A DNA stretch of 64,000 bases from Chachezhania sediminis (GCF_009765275.1 NZ_VOPH01000004.1:1-64000); one strand, 5' to 3'. Positions 36,832 through 47,164 are shown, counted from the stretch's first letter. Made by a program: numbers and translations. The notes: generated from the sequence alone by a model not told the origin.

Positions 36832-38373
36832 TCAGGCGAAGCTTCGGATCGTCTCGATGGCGCCGTCCAGCGTCTTGCCCTTTTCGTCCTGCAGCGCCGC
36901 TTCGATCAGGCGGCGGGCCCAATCGGCGGCGTCGTCGCGACCTTCGACCAGGACGATGCCCTCCGTCACCTTGTGGAACTTGGACTGTCCCCGCGCATGG
37001 GTGTCGGAGTAGCCCTTGACCAGACGCTGGGTCTTCAGGATCTCGACCGCCAGATCGTAGTTCCGGGGCAGCGCCGCGGTGGCGCGGGCGAGCCAGGCTT
37101 CGACATGGGCGGTTTCCTGGGCGTGGCGCAGGGTGCGCAGGCGCCAGCCCTTCATCCCGCCCAGCATGTAAAGCGTCAGGAAAGGGATCAGCCGGTCCGT
37201 CCGCAGACGTCGGCCGCGGTTGAAGACCTTGTCGATGGCTTTCATCCAGCCCGGGCTTTTTTCCAGCTTGGCGCCGAGGCCTTTCGGCAGCATGGACACG
37301 ACTTCCTCGGCCCTCGGGTGGAGGAACTCGGTCACGTGCATCAGCTGGGCCTCGCCCGCGCCCATTTCGGCCGCGATGCGGGTGGACCGGCCGCCGCGGG
37401 TCTTGGCCTCGGCCACGCGGATGATGTCGTCGTAGGCCATGGCGTTCGCCAGGTACTTCGCCGCTTCGCGGGTGAAGGTGCCGTCGCCGGTATCGGCCTT
37501 GGCCAGCGCCTCCAGCCGGTCGAGGTAGAGCGCGCCATAGCGCGTGTCCTGGAAGCGGACCACCTTGCGCAGGCCGAGCTGTGCCAGTTCCTGTGCGATC
37601 TGGGGCAGGGCGGGGATGCGCGCCTGCAGCTGTTCCCATTCGTAGATCAGGCTGTCGGGACCCTTGACGGCGGTTGACGGTGCCGTGGGGGCCACCGGTT
37701 TCGCAAGCGGTTCGGCGCCTGCCATGGCTGCGTCATAACCGGCCGCGAAGGCGCGCAGACTGGGTTCGACCCCCTTGCCCGAGGCGCGGATCGCGTCCTC
37801 GAAGCTTTCCCGGGGGAAGGGCAATGCGCCCGAAGCTGCCAGCGCACCGAAGAGCGTTGCCGAGATGACAGAGCCGCTTTTCACCGCGATCGTGTCAAAG
37901 TCGGCGGCGATGAACTGGCGCGCGGCGATTTCGGCGGCGGCGATGACTTCCTCGCTCGATGCGATGCCGTCGCCCGGGACCATCTTTTCGGACACGGCCA
38001 GCGCGCGGTGGGTCGAGGCGATCAGGACCGTGCGGTCCGGCGTGACGAAGCCGCGCTGGATCGACCGGCCGGCCTCCATCATTTCCGCCGCGATCATGAT
38101 GTCGACGTCACCGGCCGCCGGCGCCAGCGAGAAGACGGTGGGCTTTTCGCCCAGGGGTGCCATTTCGATGTAGTAGACCGTGGCGCCGGTCCGCTGGGCC
38201 ACGCCCGCGACCGACGTCGCCTGCGCGGCATAGCCGTTGGCGCGGGCGACCGCCTCGATCCAGTTGGTCAGGACGCCGCCGCCCTGGCCACCGACCGCCA
38301 GCATCGCCAGCTTGATGATGTCGCCCAGGCGGGGATCGGCGGGACGCGGGTCTAGGGTTTCATGGATGCTCAT
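36832..38373 (-). CDS. iorB: Indolepyruvate oxidoreductase, gamma-domain subunit IorB (long form)
   Basis: A 513-residue protein. Residues 1 to about 205 are the pyruvate ferredoxin/flavodoxin oxidoreductase gamma domain (LAMLAVGGQGGGVLTNWIEAVA; QRTGATVYYIEMAP). Residues about 235-510 are the DUF6537-like helical extension usual in proteobacterial long IorB. With IorA it converts arylpyruvates such as indole-3-pyruvate to arylacetyl-CoA plus CO2, passing electrons to ferredoxin. The ATG at 38373 overlaps the iorA stop (ATGA). Confidence 0.92.
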   Translation of the reverse strand: MSIHETLDPRPADPRLGDIIKLAMLAVGGQGGGVLTNWIEAVARANGYAAQATSVAGVAQRTGATVYYIEMAPLGEKPTVFSLAPAAGDVDIMIAAEMMEAGRSIQRGFVTPDRTVLIASTHRALAVSEKMVPGDGIASSEEVIAAAEIAARQFIAADFDTIAVKSGSVISATLFGALAASGALPFPRESFEDAIRASGKGVEPSLRAFAAGYDAAMAGAEPLAKPVAPTAPSTAVKGPDSLIYEWEQLQARIPALPQIAQELAQLGLRKVVRFQDTRYGALYLDRLEALAKADTGDGTFTREAAKYLANAMAYDDIIRVAEAKTRGGRSTRIAAEMGAGEAQLMHVTEFLHPRAEEVVSMLPKGLGAKLEKSPGWMKAIDKVFNRGRRLRTDRLIPFLTLYMLGGMKGWRLRTLRHAQETAHVEAWLARATAALPRNYDLAVEILKTQRLVKGYSDTHARGQSKFHKVTEGIVLVEGRDDAADWARRLIEAALQDEKGKTLDGAIETIRSFA

Positions 38374-40517
38374 TGCGCGTCTCCGAAGCTGAGCGAACGG
38401 GCGGTGCGGCGGGTGATCAGCCAGTCGATGACCTTCGACGACACGCCGGCCCACCAGCGTTCTGCCCTGGACGGGTTGTGGACGACATCGGCGCGGTAGA
38501 ACGACGGGCAGAGGATCGCGGCATCCGCCACCTCGCCACAGTTGCCGCAGCCGACGCAGCTTTGGTCGATGGACGCCACGGGATCGTCCCGCAGCGGATC
38601 GCCGGTCTTTTTCAGCGACAGCGACGGGCAGCCCGACAGGCGCATGCAGGCGTGATCGCCGGTGCAGACCTCTTCGTCCACGCCGAAGCGCGGGGCTTCG
38701 ACCCGGCGGCCTTCGCGGATCGCCTGGTTGCGCAGGGGCTTTTCGCGCCGTTGACGGTTCAGCATGCATTCCGACGAGGCCACGATGACCCGCGGGCCCG
38801 GTTCGTCGGTGGTCAGTGCCTCGCGGATCGTGTCGCGCATGCGTTTCACGTCATAGGTGCGATCGATTTCGCGCACCCAGTCGATGCCGATGCCCTTCAG
38901 GGCCTTGGAAATCGGGTTGCGGGTCGACTTCGTCGGGTTCGTCGCGCGGGACGACATGATGTCCTGCCCGCCGGTTGCCGCCGAATAGAAGTTGTCGACG
39001 ATGATCGCCACGCCGTCGGACTTGTTGAAGGCCATGGTGCCAAAGGACGACGACAGGCCGTTATGCCAGAACCCGCCGTCGCCGATGATCGACACCGGGC
39101 GCCGTTCGCCGCCGCCGTCGAAGGCCGCGTTGCCGGCCGGCCCCAGGCCATAGCCCATGGTCGCGCCGCCGATTTCGAAGGGCGGCAGCGAGCCGAAGAG
39201 GTGACAGCCGATATCGGCCGCGATCTGGTGCTTGCCCAGTTCGCCTTCCACCAGCTTCATCGCGGCAAAGATCGGGCGTTCCGGGCAGCCGGTGCAGAAC
39301 CCGGGTGGACGGATCGGAACCGTCTTGGACAGGTCCGGGATCGCCGGGCGATCCATGTTCGGCGCGCGCACCGCGGCCGGCAGCATCTGCGGCGCGGCGA
39401 GGCGCACGAAGGCCTCCATCGCGTCCAGCATCACCTGGCCGGTATATTCGCCGGCCATGGGGAAGATGTCCTTGCCGTGCAGCTTCACTGGCTGGCCCGA
39501 GCGATAGAGGAAGGATCCCAGCTGGGTCTCGATGAATTCGGGCTGGCCTTCCTCGACCACGATCACATGTTCCTTACCGGCGCAAAAGTCGTGGAATTCG
39601 TCGGCCAGCAGGGGATAGGTGACGTTCAGGACATATATGGGAATGTCCGTCTCGCCATAGGCATCGGCCAGGCCCAGGCGCTGCAGCGCGCGGATGACGC
39701 CGTTGTACATGCCGCCCTGGACGACGATGCCCAGCGGCGCCTCCTTCGGTCCGAATAGTTCGTTCAGCTTGCGGTCGCGGATGAACTTTTCGGCGTTGGG
39801 CCAGCGCGCCTTGATCTTGTCCTGTTCGTGGGTGAACGACATCGGCGGCAGCACGACGCGGTTGAAATCCGATTGCGGGTTCGACAGTGCCTCGCGCACC
39901 GAAAGGGCGGGCTTCTTGTTGTCGTCGCATTCGAAGGTGCCCGACACGTGGCAGGACCGGATCCGGACCATCAGCATGACCGGGGTGTTCGATGCCTCGG
40001 ACAGTTCGAAGCCGTCCTTCACCGCCTTCACGATCGACGGCAGGTTCGGGCGCGGATCCATCAGCCAAAGCTGCGATTTCATCGCGAAGGCATGGGTCCG
40101 CTCCTGCATGATCGAGGAGCCTTCGCCGTAATCCTCGCCCACGATGACCAGCGCGCCGCCGTTCACGCCCCCGGACGCCAGGTTGGCCAGCGCGTCCGAG
40201 GCCACGTTCACGCCCACGGGACCTTTGAAGGTGACGGCGCCGCGGATCGGATAGTGAACGGAAGCGGCCAGCATTGCGCCCGCCGCCGCCTCGTTCGCCG
40301 AAGCCTCGTAGCGCACGCCCAGCTCGCCCAGGAGGTCCTGCGCGTCGGACAGCACGTCCATCAGGTGAGAGATCGGGGCGCCCTGGTAGCCGCCCACATA
40401 TCCCACACCGGATTCCAACAATGCCTTGGTGATGGCAAGGATCCCTTCGCCGGTGAAGGTTTCCCCCTTGCCCAGTTTCAGATGTTCGACTTCTGCCTTG
40501 AATGATCGTTCGGCCAT
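38370..40517 (-). CDS. iorA: Indolepyruvate ferredoxin oxidoreductase, alpha/beta subunit IorA
   Basis: A 715-residue thiamine-diphosphate enzyme subunit. The N-terminal alpha (transketolase-pyr-like) domain starts with GNEAIA-type sequence (GEGILAITKALLESGVGYVGGYQGAP). The ThDP motif is in the C-terminal half (ADIGCHLFGSLPPFE, GDGGFWHNGLSS, VDNFYSAATGGQ). C-terminal [4Fe-4S] ferredoxin-like Cys motifs follow: CTGDHACMRLSGCP and CVGCGNC...CP. Transcribed after a MarR gene. In roseobacters (for example Phaeobacter) an IorAB-type enzyme works aerobically in phenylalanine/phenylacetyl-CoA metabolism; here tryptophan entry is equally plausible. Confidence 0.93.
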   Translation of the reverse strand: MAERSFKAEVEHLKLGKGETFTGEGILAITKALLESGVGYVGGYQGAPISHLMDVLSDAQDLLGELGVRYEASANEAAAGAMLAASVHYPIRGAVTFKGPVGVNVASDALANLASGGVNGGALVIVGEDYGEGSSIMQERTHAFAMKSQLWLMDPRPNLPSIVKAVKDGFELSEASNTPVMLMVRIRSCHVSGTFECDDNKKPALSVREALSNPQSDFNRVVLPPMSFTHEQDKIKARWPNAEKFIRDRKLNELFGPKEAPLGIVVQGGMYNGVIRALQRLGLADAYGETDIPIYVLNVTYPLLADEFHDFCAGKEHVIVVEEGQPEFIETQLGSFLYRSGQPVKLHGKDIFPMAGEYTGQVMLDAMEAFVRLAAPQMLPAAVRAPNMDRPAIPDLSKTVPIRPPGFCTGCPERPIFAAMKLVEGELGKHQIAADIGCHLFGSLPPFEIGGATMGYGLGPAGNAAFDGGGERRPVSIIGDGGFWHNGLSSSFGTMAFNKSDGVAIIVDNFYSAATGGQDIMSSRATNPTKSTRNPISKALKGIGIDWVREIDRTYDVKRMRDTIREALTTDEPGPRVIVASSECMLNRQRREKPLRNQAIREGRRVEAPRFGVDEEVCTGDHACMRLSGCPSLSLKKTGDPLRDDPVASIDQSCVGCGNCGEVADAAILCPSFYRADVVHNPSRAERWWAGVSSKVIDWLITRRTARSLSFGDAQ

Positions 40518-40568
40518 GGCGTGCCTTCTTTCATGGTGGCTATGGACAGGATGCCGGCGGACCGGCCC

Positions 40569-41045
40569 CTAGAATTCGTGCTGCCGGACGTTCGACAGCA
40601 TCTTGTGAAGCGTGGCGACGAAAGCGCGGCGTTCCTCGTCGGGGATGTCCCGGAACATCATCGCGGCGACATCGTCCATGTGGGGCCAGAGCCCTTCGAA
40701 GGTGGCGCGGCCTTCGGGGGTGATGAAGATGCGGACGCCGCGGCTGTCGTCGGGATCGGCCTCGCGGCGGATCTTGCCGTCGGTTTGCAGCCGGTCCAGC
40801 GCGCGGGAGAGCGTCGACTGTTCGACGACGGCAAAAACCGCCAGGTCGCGGATCAGAAGCCCGTCATTGACCGCCAGCACGGCCAGCGCACGGGCCTGCG
40901 GCGTGGTCAGGCCCAGGGCCGCCAGTTCATCCCGAAGCGAGGTGTTGTAGCGTCCCATGATGCGGTTCATCAGGTAGGGCGGAAAGTTGTTCAGCCCCAG
41001 CTCGCCCAGGGCGGTGCGGCGGGCGTCGGCAGGCGAATCTTTCAT
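40569..41045 (-). CDS. MarR-family transcriptional regulator (iorAB-linked)
   Basis: A 158-residue winged-helix regulator. The MarR HTH lies at about 55-105 (LTTPQARALAVLA, RDLAVFAVVEQSTLSRALDRLQ) and the wing has DPDDSRGVRIFITPEG. First gene of the reverse-strand unit, 51 bases before iorA, so it probably controls iorAB. ATG at 41045 chosen (MKDSPADARR); a TTG at 41069 is less likely. A tandem ATGCAA repeat lies in front of it. Confidence 0.9.
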   Translation of the reverse strand: MKDSPADARRTALGELGLNNFPPYLMNRIMGRYNTSLRDELAALGLTTPQARALAVLAVNDGLLIRDLAVFAVVEQSTLSRALDRLQTDGKIRREADPDDSRGVRIFITPEGRATFEGLWPHMDDVAAMMFRDIPDEERRAFVATLHKMLSNVRQHEF

Positions 41046-41114
41046 GTCGGCGGTCCCGGAGTGGTGCAAAAGTCGTGTCGGCCCGAGGGCGTTACGAAAA
41101 CGCTAGGATCAGAT

Positions 41115-41136
41115 AAATGCAAATGCAAATATTTTT
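41115..41136. promoter_or_regulatory. Possible operator of the iorAB-linked MarR
   Basis: AAATGCAAATGCAAATATTT, a tandem ATGCAA direct repeat in an AT-rich stretch about 70 bases upstream of the marR ATG. It does not match the TTTAAGCTTGAA element, suggesting that the two MarR proteins recognize different sites. Confidence 0.35.
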
Positions 41137-41410
41137 GGGCCACTGCGGGGGCGCCGGGCCGTCCAGCGCCCGCTGTCTGATCATTTGCCCGTTTTTCAGT
41201 CATATTCACGATTTGAAGCGTCTCAGCGGTGGCGCGCAGGCCGGAAAATCCGGGCGATGGCCCGGGTTGACCTGCCGGCCGGTGTCATCTCTCTTGCGCG
41301 CCGGTCAAACACATGCATCCATTTTCATGCGCTTTGGGCGGCGGATCGGCCTGCGGTTCGTGCGGCTTTGGGGCAGGGCGCCCCAAAAGAGGATTGCTTG
41401 ATATATGAAA

Positions 41411-41428
41411 ATTTTAAGCTTGAAGTAA
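41411..41428 (+). promoter_or_regulatory. Shared palindromic operator, copy 2
   Basis: ATTTTAAGCTTGAAGTAA, 66 bases before the monooxygenase/reductase start. Overlaps a promoter-like TTGATA (41398-41403), 16-base spacer, TTGAAG. Same element as at 33197, 47091 and 51917. Confidence 0.7.
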
Positions 41429-41494
41429 ATTCGGGATGGCGCCAAGATCCGACGGTAGACTATCGGGAATCTGACAGCGGGAAGGATCCGGGAA

Positions 41495-43789
41495 ATGCGT
41501 GTTGCCTGTCTGGGTGGAGGGCCTGCCGGCCTTTATTTCGCGATCTCGATGAAGCTGCGCGACCCCTCGCACGAGGTGGTGGTGTTCGAGCGGAACAAGG
41601 CCAACGACACCTTCGGCTGGGGCGTGGTGCTGTCGGACGACGCACTGGGCAACATGGTCAAGAACGACCCTGTTTCGGCCGCGACGATCCGCGAACACTT
41701 TGCCTACTGGGACGATATCGCGACCATCCGCGGGGATGAACGCACCGTGTCCGGCGGCCACGGCTTCGCCGGGATCGGGCGCAAGCAGTTTCTGATCATC
41801 CTGCAGGAGCGGGCGCGGGAACTTGGCGTCGACATGCGGTTCGAAACCGAGGTCGGGCCGGTCGAGGACTATACCGGCGATTTCGACCTGGTCGTCGCCT
41901 GCGACGGCATCAACAGCGCGGTGCGCAATGCCTGGGCGGAACATTTCAAGCCCGACATCGACATCCGCGAATGCAAGTTCATCTGGCTGGGCACCCACCA
42001 GAAGTTCGACGATGCCTTCACCTTCATCTTCGAGAAGACCGAACACGGCTGGATGTGGGCCCACGCCTACCAGTTCGACGACAACACCGCGACCTTCATC
42101 GTGGAATGCCAGCAAGACACCTGGGACAGCTTCGGCTTCGAGGACATGTCCAAGGAAGAAACCGTCGAGACCTGCCGCAAGGTGTTCGAAAAGCACCTGT
42201 CGGGCAACGAGTTGATCTCGAACGCCGCACACCTGCGCGGGTCGGCCGTGTGGATGAACTTCCCCCGCGTGATCTGTGAAAACTGGTATCATGAAAACGT
42301 CGTCCTGATGGGCGACGCAGCGGCGACCGGGCACTTCTCGATCGGGTCGGGCTCGCGCCTGGCCATCGACAGCGCGATTGCCCTGGCCGAATTCCTGCAT
42401 TCGGAAACCGACATGCAGAAGGCCTTTGCCCGCTACCAGGAGGAACGCCGCCTGGATGTGCTGCGGCTTCAGTCCGCCGCCCGGAACTCGCTGGAATGGT
42501 TCGAGCGGGTGGAACGGTATCTGGACATGGACCTGGTGCAGCTGAACTACTCGCTGCTGACCCGGTCGCAGCGGATCAGCCATGAAAACCTGCGCCTGCG
42601 CGATCCCGAATGGCTGGAAAGCGCGGAAAAGTGGTTCCAGACCAAGGCAGGCGTGCCGGCCGATGCACCGGTGCGCGCGCCGATGTTCGCGCCGTTCAAG
42701 CTGCGCGACATGGACCTGAAGAACCGCATCGTCGTGTCGCCGATGGCGCAATACAAGGCCGTCGACGGCTGTCCGACCGACTGGCACCTGATCCATTATG
42801 GCGAACGCGCCAAGGGGGGCGCGGGGCTGGTCTATACGGAAATGACCTGCGTTTCGCCCACCGGCCGGATCACGCCGGGCTGCCCGGGGCTTTATGCACC
42901 CGAACACGAGGCCGCCTGGACCCGTCTGACCGGTTTCGTCCATGCCGAAACCGATGCGAAGATCTGCTGTCAGATCGGGCATTCGGGCCGCAAGGGCTCG
43001 ACCCGGATCGGCTGGGAAGGGATGGACAAGCCGCTGACGGACGGGAACTGGGACCTGATCTCGGCCTCTCCGATCGCGTGGTCCGAGCAGAACCAGACCC
43101 CGCGCGAGATGACGCGCGCCGACATGGACGAGGTGAAGGCACAATTCGTGTCCGCGGCCGAAATGGCGGAACGCGCCGGCTTCGACATGATCGAACTGCA
43201 CGCCGCGCACGGTTACCTGATCTCGTCCTTCATCTCTCCGATCACCAATGTGCGGACGGATGAATACGGCGGTTCGCTGGAGAACCGGATGAAGTACCCG
43301 CTGGAAGTGTTCGAGGCGATGCGCGCCGTCTGGCCGGCGGAAAAGCCGATGTCCGTGCGGATTTCCGCCAACGACTGGATGGGCGACGACGGGATCACGC
43401 CGGAAGATGCAGTGGACATCGCGAAGATGTTCACCGCCGCCGGTGCGGATATCGTCGACGTGTCCGCCGGGCAGGTGGCCAAGGGCGATCACCCGGTCTA
43501 TGGCCGGATGTTCCAGACCCCGTTCTCGGATCACATCCGCAACGAGGCCGGGATCGCCACTATGGCGGTCGGCAACATCTACGAGGCCGATCACGTGAAC
43601 TCGATCCTGATGGCGGGGCGTGCGGACCTGGTGTGCCTGGCGCGCCCGCACCTGGCGGACCCGTACTGGACCTACCACGAGGCCGCCCGGATCGGCGACC
43701 GGGCCGAGGCCTGGCCCGCCCCCTATCGCAGCGGCCGCGACCAGCTGTTCCGGCTGGCCGACCGCGAGGCGGAGACGATCCGCGTCTGA
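41495..43789 (+). CDS. 2-aminobenzoyl-CoA monooxygenase/reductase or salicylyl-CoA 5-hydroxylase (fusion)
   Basis: A 764-residue two-domain flavoenzyme. Residues 1 to about 380: FAD-dependent aromatic hydroxylase, with FAD motif [10 protein letters not shown] (about 5-14) and [21 protein letters not shown] (about 269-289). Residues about 390-760: old-yellow-enzyme-type NADH:flavin oxidoreductase ([34 protein letters not shown] near 569, [14 protein letters not shown]). This architecture is that of the Azoarcus evansii 2-aminobenzoyl-CoA monooxygenase/reductase (AbmA), which hydroxylates then reduces the ring to a non-aromatic oxo-cyclohexene-CoA; databases often name homologs salicylyl-CoA 5-hydroxylase. 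The aminobenzoate-type CoA ligase at 55.8 kb and RidA favour the former. It is followed by a MarR gene. Confidence 0.9.
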   Translation: MRVACLGGGPAGLYFAISMKLRDPSHEVVVFERNKANDTFGWGVVLSDDALGNMVKNDPVSAATIREHFAYWDDIATIRGDERTVSGGHGFAGIGRKQFLIILQERARELGVDMRFETEVGPVEDYTGDFDLVVACDGINSAVRNAWAEHFKPDIDIRECKFIWLGTHQKFDDAFTFIFEKTEHGWMWAHAYQFDDNTATFIVECQQDTWDSFGFEDMSKEETVETCRKVFEKHLSGNELISNAAHLRGSAVWMNFPRVICENWYHENVVLMGDAAATGHFSIGSGSRLAIDSAIALAEFLHSETDMQKAFARYQEERRLDVLRLQSAARNSLEWFERVERYLDMDLVQLNYSLLTRSQRISHENLRLRDPEWLESAEKWFQTKAGVPADAPVRAPMFAPFKLRDMDLKNRIVVSPMAQYKAVDGCPTDWHLIHYGERAKGGAGLVYTEMTCVSPTGRITPGCPGLYAPEHEAAWTRLTGFVHAETDAKICCQIGHSGRKGSTRIGWEGMDKPLTDGNWDLISASPIAWSEQNQTPREMTRADMDEVKAQFVSAAEMAERAGFDMIELHAAHGYLISSFISPITNVRTDEYGGSLENRMKYPLEVFEAMRAVWPAEKPMSVRISANDWMGDDGITPEDAVDIAKMFTAAGADIVDVSAGQVAKGDHPVYGRMFQTPFSDHIRNEAGIATMAVGNIYEADHVNSILMAGRADLVCLARPHLADPYWTYHEAARIGDRAEAWPAPYRSGRDQLFRLADREAETIRV

Positions 43790-43795
43790 CGACAT

Positions 43796-43827
43796 GGCCC
43801 CTGTCCCTGACCGGGCAGGGGCCGTTT
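43796..43827 (+). terminator. Intrinsic terminator-like hairpin
   Basis: GGCCCCTG (43796-43803) and CAGGGGCC (43816-43823) form an 8-bp stem with a 12-base loop, followed by GTTT. Lies just after the monooxygenase/reductase stop and would separate it from the downstream MarR gene. Confidence 0.6.
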
Positions 43828-43917
43828 CGGCCTGTCGCGCCTTGAGGCAGAGTTTCGCTTTGTTCCCGGCGGCCATGGCGCTAAAGGGGCAGGACCGAAA
43901 TCACGAGGGAGCCGCCC

Positions 43918-44391
43918 ATGACCCCGATGCCGGACCGGCACGCATCCGAACCCGTCAGCAAGTCTCGGCTTCGGCTGTGGCTTCGGATCCTGTCGGCCTC
44001 GCGCCATATCGAGGGCGAGCTGCGCGAAAGGCTGCGGGTCGAGTTCGCAACGACGCTGCCGCGCTTCGACGTGATGTCGGCCCTGTACCGGAACGAGGAC
44101 GGGTTGAAGATGAGCGCGCTGAGCGGCGTTCTGAAGGTGTCGAACGGCAATGTGACGGGCATCGTCGACCGGTTGGTCGACGACGGGCTGGTGCTGCGGG
44201 AGCAGGTAGAAGGCGACCGACGGTCGTTTCGCGCCCGTCTGACCCAGCGCGGCCGCGAGGAATTCGAGCGGCAGGCGGTGGCGCACGAAGCCTGGATCGA
44301 CGAGCTTTTGAGCGGTGTCGAACAGGACCGGGCCTGGCGGCTGTCGGACCTGCTGGGCGATGTCGCCCACAGGCCGGGGCGCAAGGGCTGA
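43918..44391 (+). CDS. MarR-family transcriptional regulator (aryl-CoA pathway)
   Basis: A 157-residue regulator with a typical MarR core: LPRFDVMSALYRNEDGLKMSALSGVLKVSNGNVTGIVDRLVDDGLV as the HTH (about 43-90) and EQVEGDRRSFRARLTQRG as the wing. It lies directly downstream of the aryl-CoA monooxygenase/reductase and is a good candidate to bind the TTTAAGCTTGAA palindrome before four units, with an aryl-CoA as inducer, as known for other MarR proteins of CoA-dependent aromatic degradation (BadR, CouR). ATG at 43918 or 43927. Confidence 0.9.
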   Translation: MTPMPDRHASEPVSKSRLRLWLRILSASRHIEGELRERLRVEFATTLPRFDVMSALYRNEDGLKMSALSGVLKVSNGNVTGIVDRLVDDGLVLREQVEGDRRSFRARLTQRGREEFERQAVAHEAWIDELLSGVEQDRAWRLSDLLGDVAHRPGRKG

Positions 44392-44812
44392 ACTCTCGGC
44401 CCTCGGGCCGGCATCGCGCCCTCAGCGGCCCACCCGTCCAGCCCCCGGCCGAAAACCTTCGGTTTTCGACCTCGCCGCTTCGGGCGCGATGCTCTTCCAC
44501 AGGTGCGGGGAACCATAGGTGCGGGGAATACGCGTCGCGTGAGCGACCGGCTGTGTTCGGTGCTTTGACGTCTTCGTCGCAAGGGGAAGGCTCGGGTTCA
44601 CCACGAAGAGGGACCACGTCCTCTTCACGGATCCCCCGTCGCATTTGCTGCCTGAGCCATCGATGCGCCCGCATCAAGGGCAAGCCGCGCTGTCGCGCGG
44701 GGCTGGCGCCCCCTTGACGCGGGCACACCGACGGCGCCTGTCGGCAGCGCGACGGTGGCTCCGCGAAGAGGACTTCTGCGTGAACTTCGGCCGGGGAGAG
44801 GGGGCCGTCGGT
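44392..44812. other. Convergent intergenic region without gene
   Basis: About 420 bases between marR and gcdH, which converge. It contains two short GGTGCGGGGAA direct repeats (about 44502-44530) and GC-rich stems, but no recognizable gene or clear terminator. Confidence 0.4.
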
Positions 44813-46009
44813 CTACGCGAAGGCCTGGAGGCCGGTGATGGCGCGGCCCAGGATCAGGGCGTGCACGTCGTGCGTGCCTTCGTAGGTGTTCACCGTTTCC
44901 AGGTTCTGGGCGTGGCGCATCACGTGGTATTCGACCTGGATGCCGTTGCCGCCGTGCATGTCGCGTGCCTCCCGCGCGATGGCCAGCGCCTTGCCGCAGT
45001 TGTTGCGCTTCATCAGCGAGATCATTTCCGGCGCGAAGCGGCCGTCATCCATCAGCCGGCCGACGCGCAGCGCGCCCTGCAGGCCCAGGGTGATCTCGGT
45101 TTCCATGTCGGCCAGCTTCTTCTGGTAAAGCTGGGTCTGTGCCAGCGGGCGGTTGAACTGGATCCGGTCCAGCCCGTACTGCCGGGCGCGGTGGAAGCAG
45201 TCTTCGGCCGCGCCCATGGCGCCCCAGCTGATGCCGTAGCGGGCACGGTTGAGGCAGCCGAAGGGGCCGCCCAGGCCTTCGATGTTCGGCAGCAGCGCGT
45301 CTTCGCCGACTTCGACATTGTCGAGCACGATCTCACCGGTGATCGAGGCGCGCAGCGAGAGCTTGCCGCCGACTTTGGGGGCGGTGAGGCCCTTCATGCC
45401 CTTGTCCAGCACGAAACCGCGGATCTTGCCGCCATGGGCTTCGGACTTGGCCCAGACGACGAAGACGTCGGCGATGGGGGCGTTGGAAATCCACATCTTG
45501 GCGCCGTTCAGGACATAGCCGCCCTCGGTCTTGGTCGCCCGGGTCTTCATGCCGCCCGGGTCGGAACCGGCATCGGGTTCGGTCAGGCCGAAACAGCCGA
45601 TATATTCGCCCGAGGCCAGTTTCGGCAGGTATTTCCGGCGCTGTTCCTCGGACCCGTAGGCGTAAATCGGGTACATGACGAGGCTGGATTGCACGGACAT
45701 CATCGAGCGGTAGCCGCTGTCGACCCGTTCGACCTCGCGCGCGACCAGACCATAGGAGACGTAGGTCGCGCCGGCGCAGCCGTACTCTTCCGGCAGGGTC
45801 ACGCCCAGAAGGCCCGCGGCGCCCATCTTGGCGAAGAGCTCGGGGTCGGTCTGTTCGTTCATGTAGGCGTCGACGATGCCGGGGGCCAGTTCGGCCTGTG
45901 CGAAATCGCGGGCGCTGTCGCGGATCATCCGCTCTTCTTCCGTCAGCTGATCGTCGAGGAGAAAGGGATCGTCCCAGGTGAAGGCTTGGCCGCGATGCGA
46001 GGCTGACAT
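44813..46009 (-). CDS. gcdH: Glutaryl-CoA dehydrogenase
   Basis: A 398-residue FAD enzyme that oxidizes and decarboxylates glutaryl-CoA to crotonyl-CoA. Family marks: [27 protein letters not shown] at the N-terminus, [42 protein letters not shown] and [21 protein letters not shown], with the catalytic Glu377. Drains lysine, tryptophan and aromatic-CoA carbon into crotonyl-CoA. Divergent from its LysR regulator over about 100 bases. Start is the ATG at 46009. Confidence 0.96.
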   Translation of the reverse strand: MSASHRGQAFTWDDPFLLDDQLTEEERMIRDSARDFAQAELAPGIVDAYMNEQTDPELFAKMGAAGLLGVTLPEEYGCAGATYVSYGLVAREVERVDSGYRSMMSVQSSLVMYPIYAYGSEEQRRKYLPKLASGEYIGCFGLTEPDAGSDPGGMKTRATKTEGGYVLNGAKMWISNAPIADVFVVWAKSEAHGGKIRGFVLDKGMKGLTAPKVGGKLSLRASITGEIVLDNVEVGEDALLPNIEGLGGPFGCLNRARYGISWGAMGAAEDCFHRARQYGLDRIQFNRPLAQTQLYQKKLADMETEITLGLQGALRVGRLMDDGRFAPEMISLMKRNNCGKALAIAREARDMHGGNGIQVEYHVMRHAQNLETVNTYEGTHDVHALILGRAITGLQAFA

Positions 46010-46082
46010 GGAGAACTCCGGCGTGAAATCTGGTCGGGTCGTTGCATAGAGGCTTTCAACAGGCCCCGAAAAGCGGCATTTC

Positions 46083-46110
46083 TGCATGAGTTCATTCATG
46101 GAGTGCATGA
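46083..46110. promoter_or_regulatory. Possible GcdR binding region
   Basis: TGCATGAGTTCATTCATGGA followed by GTGCATGA, overlapping the LysR gene start: ATGA-N5-TTCAT type repeats around a LysR T-N11-A element in the short divergent promoter. Candidate only. Confidence 0.3.
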
Positions 46111-46111
46111 C

Positions 46112-47038
46112 ATGCGCCAGCGCCGCTATCTGCCGTCGATCTCGATGCTCCTGGCCTTCGAGGCGGTGATGGCGCGGGGATCTGTGACCGCCGCGGCGGA
46201 AGAGCTGAGCCTGACGCAAAGCACCGTCAGCCGGCTGATCCAGACGCTGGAGGGACAGGTGGGCGCCACGCTGTTCCTGCGCCAGCGGCAGCGGCTGGTG
46301 CCGACGGAAGCTGCGCGGGACTATCACAGCAAGGTCGGGCGCAGCCTGGACATGCTGCAGCGGGCGACGATGGGGCTGGTGACCAGCCCCGGGGGCGGGT
46401 CGCTGGACCTGGGGATCCTTCCGACCTTCGGCACCCGTTGGCTGGCGCCGCGGCTGGGGGGGTTCTTCGACCGCAATCCGGGGGTGACCGTCACGCTGGC
46501 CACGCGGCTGCAAAGCTTCAGTTTCGAGGCCGAGGGGCTGGATGCCGGGATCCTCTTCGGGGAAGAGGCCGCACCGGGCACGCGGCGGATGAAGCTTTTC
46601 GGTGAACGCTATACCGCCTGCGCCTCGCCCGGATTCCTAGCGCGGCACCCGATCGGCAGCGTGGCCGACATGCGCGGCCTGCCGCTGTTGCAGCTGGAAA
46701 CGCGGCCCACGGCCTGGGCCGACTGGGCCGCGGGGCAGGGGGGCGACAGCCCGCGGACGGTGGGCATGGTGATGGACCAGTTTTCGATGATGATCCAGGC
46801 GGCCCTGTCGGGGCTGGGGATCGCGTTGCTGCCGCATTACCTGGCCGTGCCGGAGCTGGAGGACGGCCGTCTTCGGGCCGTTTTGCAACAGCATGTGCCG
46901 GGGACCGGCGCCTATTGGTTGGTCTGGCCGGAACGCAATGACAGCCTGGCGGCGCTGGCGGCCTTTCGCGACTGGCTGGCGGGCGAATGCCGCGACGCTG
47001 CGCATCCGGGGCCGCTGCAACCCGGCGTGACCGCGTGA
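46112..47038 (+). CDS. gcdR: LysR-family regulator of glutaryl-CoA dehydrogenase
   Basis: A 308-residue LysR regulator. HTH at about 6-65 ([45 protein letters not shown]) and substrate-binding domain at about 90-295 with the GcvA-like pattern. The divergent gcdR-gcdH pair is a common arrangement; GcdR in pseudomonads responds to glutarate. ATG at 46112 chosen; a GTG at 46103 is in frame. The symbol rests on context. Confidence 0.82.
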   Translation: MRQRRYLPSISMLLAFEAVMARGSVTAAAEELSLTQSTVSRLIQTLEGQVGATLFLRQRQRLVPTEAARDYHSKVGRSLDMLQRATMGLVTSPGGGSLDLGILPTFGTRWLAPRLGGFFDRNPGVTVTLATRLQSFSFEAEGLDAGILFGEEAAPGTRRMKLFGERYTACASPGFLARHPIGSVADMRGLPLLQLETRPTAWADWAAGQGGDSPRTVGMVMDQFSMMIQAALSGLGIALLPHYLAVPELEDGRLRAVLQQHVPGTGAYWLVWPERNDSLAALAAFRDWLAGECRDAAHPGPLQPGVTA

Positions 47039-47090
47039 CCAGATGACCCGGGGCCTGCGCACCGCATATTCTTGCCTTGCGAGGCTGGGT

Positions 47091-47108
47091 ATTTTATACT
47101 TAAAGTAA
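47091..47108 (+). promoter_or_regulatory. Shared palindromic operator, copy 3
   Basis: ATTTTATACTTAAAGTAA, 56 bases before the CoA-ligase start. The most divergent copy. Overlaps a promoter-like TTGCGA, 17-base spacer, TTAAAG. Confidence 0.6.
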
Positions 47109-47164
47109 ATCGCGACCTCTGCCGCACCTGTGCCTGCAAGGGCCTGCGCCTTCGAAGGACCGAC

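Larger units (their letters stand above)
41046..41494. other. Divergent control region of the marR-iorAB and monooxygenase units
   Basis: About 450 bases with two distinct regulatory signals (listed separately), one near each gene. The middle, about 41140-41390, holds no gene that I can recognize. Confidence 0.5.

Noticed and set aside
41495-43789. Firm naming as salicylyl-CoA 5-hydroxylase
   Set aside because: No gentisate dioxygenase is in the window, and the RidA-family gene and aminobenzoate-type ligase fit 2-aminobenzoyl-CoA better; both names are kept open.
44392-44812. A small gene or RNA between marR and gcdH
   Set aside because: No frame has a motif or good start, and the stems are imperfect; only GC-rich sequence and a short direct repeat are seen.
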